Assembly: GCA_937996705.1 (NCBI GenBank)
Contig: CALKUQ010000045.1
Span: 1-47,738, forward strand
Direction of reading: 5' to 3'
Source: an uncultured Chlamydiae bacterium
Lineage (GTDB): Bacteria > Chlamydiota > Chlamydiia > Chlamydiales > 2-12-FULL-49-11
DNA length: 47,738 bases
Part shown: positions 43,753 to 47,738 of the stretch, one piece after another
Layout of the letters: the number at the start of each line of letters is the position of its first letter
Position numbering within the stretch: the stretch's first letter is position 1
Translations under genes and position numbers: made by a program
Notes under the pieces: generated by a model
Told to the model about the DNA's origin: nothing
The model's database searches: none
The model's input: only the letters and a program-made list of their open reading frames with translations

Positions 43753-44778
43753 GTGCATTTTTTATTCATGCTTTTGATTCTTTCGCTTGAAGCGGGGGTA
43801 AATTTAGAATTCTCTCCCCACACATTTGTAGTTGAATCAAAAAAAATTGAGATACCACAGTTTCCAAAAGCATTTAATCCTTCAATCATTCGATGGGAGG
43901 GAAGGATCCTCTTAAGTTTTCGAAATATTGCAAATCCGAAAGATTCTTATAATTCCTCAGAGATAGGATTGGTATGGCTTGATGAAGACTTTCAAATTGC
44001 AGCAGAGCCTCAAATTTTAAACCTATCGAATAACGAAGTATCTAGATCAGAGGACGCTCGGTTGATTGAAGTAAACGGTAAACTTTTTATGATTTATTCT
44101 GATAATGAAGATGAGAAAATTACTAAAGGGGGATTTCGAGTCTTTGTCGGAGAACTTAAAGAGAGAGAGGGTAAATTTTACCTAGAGAGTAAAAGAAAGT
44201 TGACCGAGTATGAAGGGAAAAATGAGAATTTGCGAGAAAAAAACTGGACACCTTTTAACTTTAATAATGAGCTTTATCTTTCCTATAGTTTAAATCCCCA
44301 TCTCGTTTTTAAGCCTCTGGATAATAGCTCTGTCTCAGAAACTGTGGCTCTTTCAGAGTGTCCTCTCCCTTTTTGGGTTTGGGGTGACCTTCGCGGAGGT
44401 ACTCAGACTTTAAAGATAGAGGATCGATATCTTACTTTTTTTCACACCGCGATTAGGATGGCAACGGAGCACTCCAACGACAAAGAGATGCTTCACTATT
44501 TTATGGGAGCTGCAATTTTTGACTCTGCCCCTCCATTTTCAATGACTTATATTAGCAAAGAACCTATTATTGGCGCTGGCTTTTTTACTGGACAGGTGCA
44601 TAAGCAATATTGGGGGTCATGGCGTGGAATTTTTCCTGGTGGATTTATTTGTGAAGGGGAGCATATCTACATTGTCTACGGTAGGCAAAATTGTGAGATG
44701 TGGGTTGTTAAACTGGATAAAAAAGAGCTCATGGATAGCCTTGTTCCTGTTTCTTCCGATCAGGGGAGAGTTAGTTGA
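43753..44778 (+). CDS. GH130-like five-bladed propeller protein 2, exported
   Basis: The GTG follows the previous stop codon without a gap; CAGGAGGAT inside the end of gene 1 is its ribosome binding site. The short hydrophobic N-terminus MHFLFMLLILSLEAG is a weak signal peptide. Blade landmarks repeat those of protein 1: FNPSIIRWEGRILLSFRN, SEDARLIEVNGKLFMIYS, REKNWTPFNFNNELYLSYSL, WGDLRGGTQTLKIEDRYL, GGFICEGEHIYIVYGRQN. The D of EDAR and the KNW block are kept. The last ~74 bp overlap the proposed start of protein 3, with SSDQGRVS added after the ancestral end SLVPV. Confidence 0.7.
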   Translation: MHFLFMLLILSLEAGVNLEFSPHTFVVESKKIEIPQFPKAFNPSIIRWEGRILLSFRNIANPKDSYNSSEIGLVWLDEDFQIAAEPQILNLSNNEVSRSEDARLIEVNGKLFMIYSDNEDEKITKGGFRVFVGELKEREGKFYLESKRKLTEYEGKNENLREKNWTPFNFNNELYLSYSLNPHLVFKPLDNSSVSETVALSECPLPFWVWGDLRGGTQTLKIEDRYLTFFHTAIRMATEHSNDKEMLHYFMGAAIFDSAPPFSMTYISKEPIIGAGFFTGQVHKQYWGSWRGIFPGGFICEGEHIYIVYGRQNCEMWVVKLDKKELMDSLVPVSSDQGRVS

Positions 44779-45775
44779 TTTAGAAAAGCGCGCTCAGAGT
44801 TTTGTTTTAGAGACAAAACAAATTGTAATTCCAGGTCACCCCTACGCATTTAACCCTTCGATTGTCTTTTGGCGCGGTCAAATTTTACTTAGTTTTAGAG
44901 AAATTCCCCTCCCCGATTCAGCATTTCCCGCTCCCATCTATTCTTCCAGTATTTCTAGAGTAGGCCTTGTCTTTTTAAATCACGATCTTACCATTGATGG
45001 AGAGCCTCATATGCTCGATATCCCGGGAATGATTGTGGATGGAGAATCATTTGCAAGATCTGAAGATGCAAGACTTATTAACATTGATGAAAAATTATAC
45101 ATTGTCTACAGCGATAATCCGAATCAAGAAGTGACCGAGGGTGGCTTCAGAATGTACATCGGCGAATTAGATTATGATGGAACTTCTTTTTCTCTACGTA
45201 AATTAGAGTCTCTTACAAATTACCCTGGGGAGTCCTCTCAGAGGAGAGAAAAAAATTGGGTCCCTTTTGATTATAAAGGAAATTTACTTCTAGCTTACAG
45301 TATTCTTCCCCATCAAATTCTCTATCCTCTCCTCAATGGATCAGGAGAGTGTAAAGAAGTTTCACTCACCCGTTCAGAGATTTCTTGGAGGTGGGGAGAA
45401 CTTAGGGGGGGTACGCCCGCACTTAGAGTGGGCAATGAATATCTCGCATTTTTTCACTCTTCTATTGACCTTGCAACAGTGCACTCAAAAGGGGAAATTA
45501 TGCCCCATTATTTCATTGGAGCTTACACATTTCAAAAGAATTCTCCCTTTGCAATTACCCGCATAAGCCCTGAGCCTATTATCGGTAAAAATTTTTACCA
45601 CGGCCCCACATACGCCTACTATTGGAAGCCTGTCCGAGTTGTTTTCCCTTGTGGCTACATCTTTGACTACAAATACATTTGGCTTGCCTACGGGCGCCAA
45701 GACCATGAAATTTGGATAGCAAAGCTTGATAAATCTGGGCTCTATTCGAGCTTAGTTTCTGTTAAAAATACATAA
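44705..45775 (+). CDS. GH130-like five-bladed propeller protein 3, exported
   Basis: The frame is open from 44570, but the protein must begin near a signal peptide. TTG 44705 gives MLNWIKKSSWIALFLFLPIRG, followed by ELVDLEKRAQSFVLETKQI, which aligns with the mature start of protein 1. TTG 44741 is a second option. The gene thus overlaps protein 2 by ~74 bp in another frame. Family blocks: FNPSIVFWRGQILLSFRE, SEDARLINIDEKLYIVYS, REKNWVPFDYKGNLLLAYSI, WGELRGGTPALRVGNEYL and YIFDYKYIWLAYGRQDHEIW. Asp in EDAR and KNW are kept. End of the operon. Confidence 0.65.
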   Translation: MLNWIKKSSWIALFLFLPIRGELVDLEKRAQSFVLETKQIVIPGHPYAFNPSIVFWRGQILLSFREIPLPDSAFPAPIYSSSISRVGLVFLNHDLTIDGEPHMLDIPGMIVDGESFARSEDARLINIDEKLYIVYSDNPNQEVTEGGFRMYIGELDYDGTSFSLRKLESLTNYPGESSQRREKNWVPFDYKGNLLLAYSILPHQILYPLLNGSGECKEVSLTRSEISWRWGELRGGTPALRVGNEYLAFFHSSIDLATVHSKGEIMPHYFIGAYTFQKNSPFAITRISPEPIIGKNFYHGPTYAYYWKPVRVVFPCGYIFDYKYIWLAYGRQDHEIWIAKLDKSGLYSSLVSVKNT

Positions 45776-45851
45776 AATTCTTTTTCAAGTAGAACTATTA
45801 AGAATACAATTTACGTGCAAAATAAAGTTCATCAGATTACAATTCCTTGAT

Positions 45852-46841
45852 ATGAAAAGACATATACTATTTTTTTTGATAAACTTGGCCTCTTTAGCAT
45901 CTGAAGTGCAAGAGGTGGTTATTATAGGGGGAGGACCTGCGGGCTATACTGCTGGACTTTATAGCGCAAGATCGGGATTGTCTACCCTTTTACTTGAGGG
46001 GGAAGAGCCGGGCGGGCAGATCTCCCTGTCGGTAAAAGTTGAGAATTTTCCGGGGTTTCCCAGTGGGATTTCCGGGGTTGAATTAGGGGATAAAATAAAA
46101 GAGCAAGCGGTGCAGTTTGGAGCCAAATCGCTTCTTGACACAGTGACTGAAGTAGATGTATCGGCAAAGCCCTTCAGATTAAAGCTAAAGAGTGGTAAAG
46201 AGGTTTATGCCAAATCGCTAATTGTAGCTACCGGTTCTAAAACTAAATGGTTGGGGCTCCCCTCCGAAGCTGCTTTGCTAGGATCAGGGGTTAATTCCTG
46301 TGCAGTTTGTGATGGTTTTTTATTCAAAGGAAAAGAGGTGGTTGTTGTAGGGGGAGGGGATACTGCCTTAGAAGATGCCTTGTATCTTTCCCAATTTGCA
46401 ACAAAAGTTACAGTGATTCATCGAAGAGACAATTTAAGAGCCTCTTTAGTTTTGCAGAAACGGGCCTTTGAAAATCCGAAAATCAAATGTATTTATAATA
46501 ATATTGTCGAAGAAATTTTAGACGTAACTAAGGGAAGTGTCGAAGGGGTGGTCCTTAAAAATGTAGTAACAGGAGAATCTTCCCTTTTGTCCTGCGACGG
46601 GGTGTTTATCGCTATTGGCCATTCCCCCAATACAGAGATATTTAAAGGGCGTCTTGACCTTGATGAAGCAGGTTACATAGTTGTCCAACCTTATTCAACC
46701 TGCACCAGTATTCCAGGGGTTTTTGCAGCAGGTGACGTAGCAGATTCGCGCTACAGACAAGCAATTGTTGCAGCGGGATCGGGTTCAATGGCTGCAATTG
46801 ACGCATTTCATTATATACAGGCAAATAAAAACCAAGGATAA
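45852..46841 (+). CDS. trxB: Thioredoxin reductase with N-terminal signal peptide
   Basis: VVIIGGGPAGYTAGLYSARSG (FAD), CAVCDGF with the redox pair Cys150/Cys153, VVVGGGDTALEDALYLSQ (NADPH) and GVFAAGDVADSRYRQAIVAAG (FAD) define a low-molecular-weight thioredoxin reductase of full length. Unusually, ~20 residues precede the FAD strand: MKRHILFFLINLASLASEVQ has the charged start, hydrophobic core and A-x-A-like site of a signal peptide. Ordinary TrxB is cytosolic and needs NADPH, which is not available in the periplasm. The start has no clear Shine-Dalgarno and no other ATG exists before the FAD strand. It lies 3 bp before trx, so the two form an operon and are expected partners. Confidence 0.92.
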   Translation: MKRHILFFLINLASLASEVQEVVIIGGGPAGYTAGLYSARSGLSTLLLEGEEPGGQISLSVKVENFPGFPSGISGVELGDKIKEQAVQFGAKSLLDTVTEVDVSAKPFRLKLKSGKEVYAKSLIVATGSKTKWLGLPSEAALLGSGVNSCAVCDGFLFKGKEVVVVGGGDTALEDALYLSQFATKVTVIHRRDNLRASLVLQKRAFENPKIKCIYNNIVEEILDVTKGSVEGVVLKNVVTGESSLLSCDGVFIAIGHSPNTEIFKGRLDLDEAGYIVVQPYSTCTSIPGVFAAGDVADSRYRQAIVAAGSGSMAAIDAFHYIQANKNQG

Positions 46842-46844
46842 ACA

Positions 46845-47606
46845 ATGAAAAAAATTTTATTTTTAGCTGCGCTCTCTTTTTCTCTCTGTGCAGAGGAGCA
46901 AGTTTCTACCCTTAGTGATGCAGATGCAAAAAAAGTTTTTGAAGCGTCGTTTGTTACAAGCGAATGGTTCAATGAGATGATGAATCGTTTGAGCGATATG
47001 TTTACTGCCTCAAAAGGAACCTCACTTTCAAAGGAAGAGCTTTCAAATGTAATGAAAGAGGAGTTTTTCAAAAATGAACAAGCACACTTAGAATTTATTA
47101 AAACAAAAGTTAAGCCTCAAGATTTAGAAACTCTTTTAGAGGTTTTAAACAATCCCAATTATATTCGAGTTAGATCTACTATTGATGAATTAAATAATTG
47201 CATGACTTGTGTCTATCCAAAAGCAATGGAGGCGATTGCAGAAAACCCTCAGAGCATACCTCTACCCGTAGAGAGCCTTTTCCCGATTAAAGAAGTTGGA
47301 GTAACCGATTTTGAAGATGCAATTTCTGCTTCAAAATATGTTATTTTAGATGTTTATGCAGACTGGTGCGGACCTTGTAAAATGCTTGCTCCAAAATTGC
47401 AAACCTTGAATGACGAACTTCATGAAAAATATACTTTTTTAAAACTAAATGCAAATGAGAACAATCAGGAGCTTGCAGGTCAGTTAAATATTAAAGCATT
47501 ACCCACTCTCATTTTTTATAAAGATGGAAAGGAAGTGGCTAGAAAAACAGGTAATATGGATATTGATGCTTTGAAAGCGGTTATCGAAGCAACATTTGAT
47601 CAATAA
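46845..47606 (+). CDS. Exported two-domain thioredoxin-like protein
   Basis: ATG behind AAGGATAAAC. MKKILFLAALSFSLCAEE is a signal peptide, perhaps with a lipobox-like SFSLC. Residues ~25-140 form an all-helical domain of DUF2059-like type (VTSEWFNEMMNRLSDMF, FLEFIKTKVKPQDLE-like pattern) that carries its own CMTC pair (Cys119/Cys122). Residues ~150-253 are a standard thioredoxin fold with DWCGPCKMLAPKL (Cys175/Cys178) and the cis-Pro site IKALPTLIFYKDGKEV. The CGPC motif is that of reducing thioredoxins rather than oxidising DsbA. Reduced by the adjacent TrxB if both are in one compartment, it could keep Cys-rich envelope proteins reduced. Confidence 0.85.
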   Translation: MKKILFLAALSFSLCAEEQVSTLSDADAKKVFEASFVTSEWFNEMMNRLSDMFTASKGTSLSKEELSNVMKEEFFKNEQAHLEFIKTKVKPQDLETLLEVLNNPNYIRVRSTIDELNNCMTCVYPKAMEAIAENPQSIPLPVESLFPIKEVGVTDFEDAISASKYVILDVYADWCGPCKMLAPKLQTLNDELHEKYTFLKLNANENNQELAGQLNIKALPTLIFYKDGKEVARKTGNMDIDALKAVIEATFDQ

Positions 47607-47685
47607 TTGATTTCAAGGGATTCTGGATGACTTGGATGATTTAAACCAGAATCCCTACTTATGGCCTCATAGAGCTATACTGGTT

Positions 47686-47738
47686 CCAAATGAATCTTAC
47701 CCATCTTTCATTACCTGCATCTTCATCTTTAAATTTGC
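47686..47738 (-). repeat. Dispersed 3'-end repeat, copy 3, cut by the window end
   Basis: Reverse complement of copy 1 (108-160), 49 of 53 positions identical. It lies 80 bp 3' of the thioredoxin gene. Since the repeat runs to the last base, the window may be a contig that ended in this repeat. Confidence 0.85.

Noticed and set aside
44570..44704. N-terminal 45 codons of the longest possible frame for the third propeller gene
   Set aside because: They overlap the conserved end of the second propeller gene and precede a credible signal peptide, so translation from there is unlikely.

Overview
The window looks like part of the chromosome of an environmental, Chlamydia-like bacterium (phylum Chlamydiota). 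The evidence is AT-rich coding DNA, an nth gene lying directly behind mnmE (an order I know from Chlamydia genomes), an alpha/beta hydrolase resembling the chlamydial CHLPS/DUF818 type, an autotransporter, many short exported proteins, and an unusual load of eukaryote-like putative effectors. These include a double kinase, a PP2C phosphatase, an LRR-HECT ubiquitin ligase, a transglutaminase-like protein, DUF4116 repeats and a GH20 hexosaminidase. Genus cannot be decided from sequence alone. Both ends carry inverted copies of one 53-bp repeat, so the window may be a contig that broke at repeats.

Layout. 0-8.3 kb: minus-strand tandem kinase/pseudokinase and DUF4116-repeat protein, plus-strand GH20 hexosaminidase, minus-strand CHLPS-like hydrolase. 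8.5-11.9 kb: a predicted outer-membrane barrel protein, then an overlapping TolB-like and kelch-like propeller pair. 12.1-22.5 kb: a block of large proteins without clear bacterial relatives. It holds a Tgl-type transglutaminase-like protein, two ~800-residue paralogues with Gly-Ala repeat tails, a 280-residue unknown, a PP2C phosphatase with a (GA)n linker, and two small exported/outer-membrane proteins. 22.8-27.2 kb: a 1469-residue autotransporter. 27.3-31.0 kb: an RNA-centred island in which two TrmH/SpoU methyltransferases flank a three-gene operon: a tandem CsaA-like tRNA-binding protein, a haem-oxygenase-like (CADD/HDO-type) putative di-iron enzyme, and a second tRNA-binding-domain protein. 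31.1-35.6 kb: exported unknowns, an exported bleomycin-hydrolase/PepC-like protease and a second, apparently inactive, CHLPS-like hydrolase. 35.6-39.3 kb: housekeeping genes on the minus strand (FMN reductase, mnmE, nth, exported Ppx/GppA-like). 39.4-41.7 kb: the LRR-HECT gene, followed by an inverted-repeat element. 41.9-45.8 kb: an operon of a pyruvyl-transferase-like protein and three tandem GH130-like propeller proteins. 45.85-47.6 kb: a trxB-trx pair in which both proteins appear exported.

How it fits together. The kinase, phosphatase, HECT ligase, transglutaminase-like and DUF4116 proteins are the kind of set an intracellular bacterium uses on a protist host; this is inference, because no secretion signal can be proved by eye. 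The most original candidates are the TrmH-[tRNA-binding / HDO / tRNA-binding]-TrmH island and the LRR-HECT gene, whose apparent original start is separated from the rest by one in-frame stop. No rRNA, tRNA, CRISPR array or intact insertion sequence was found.
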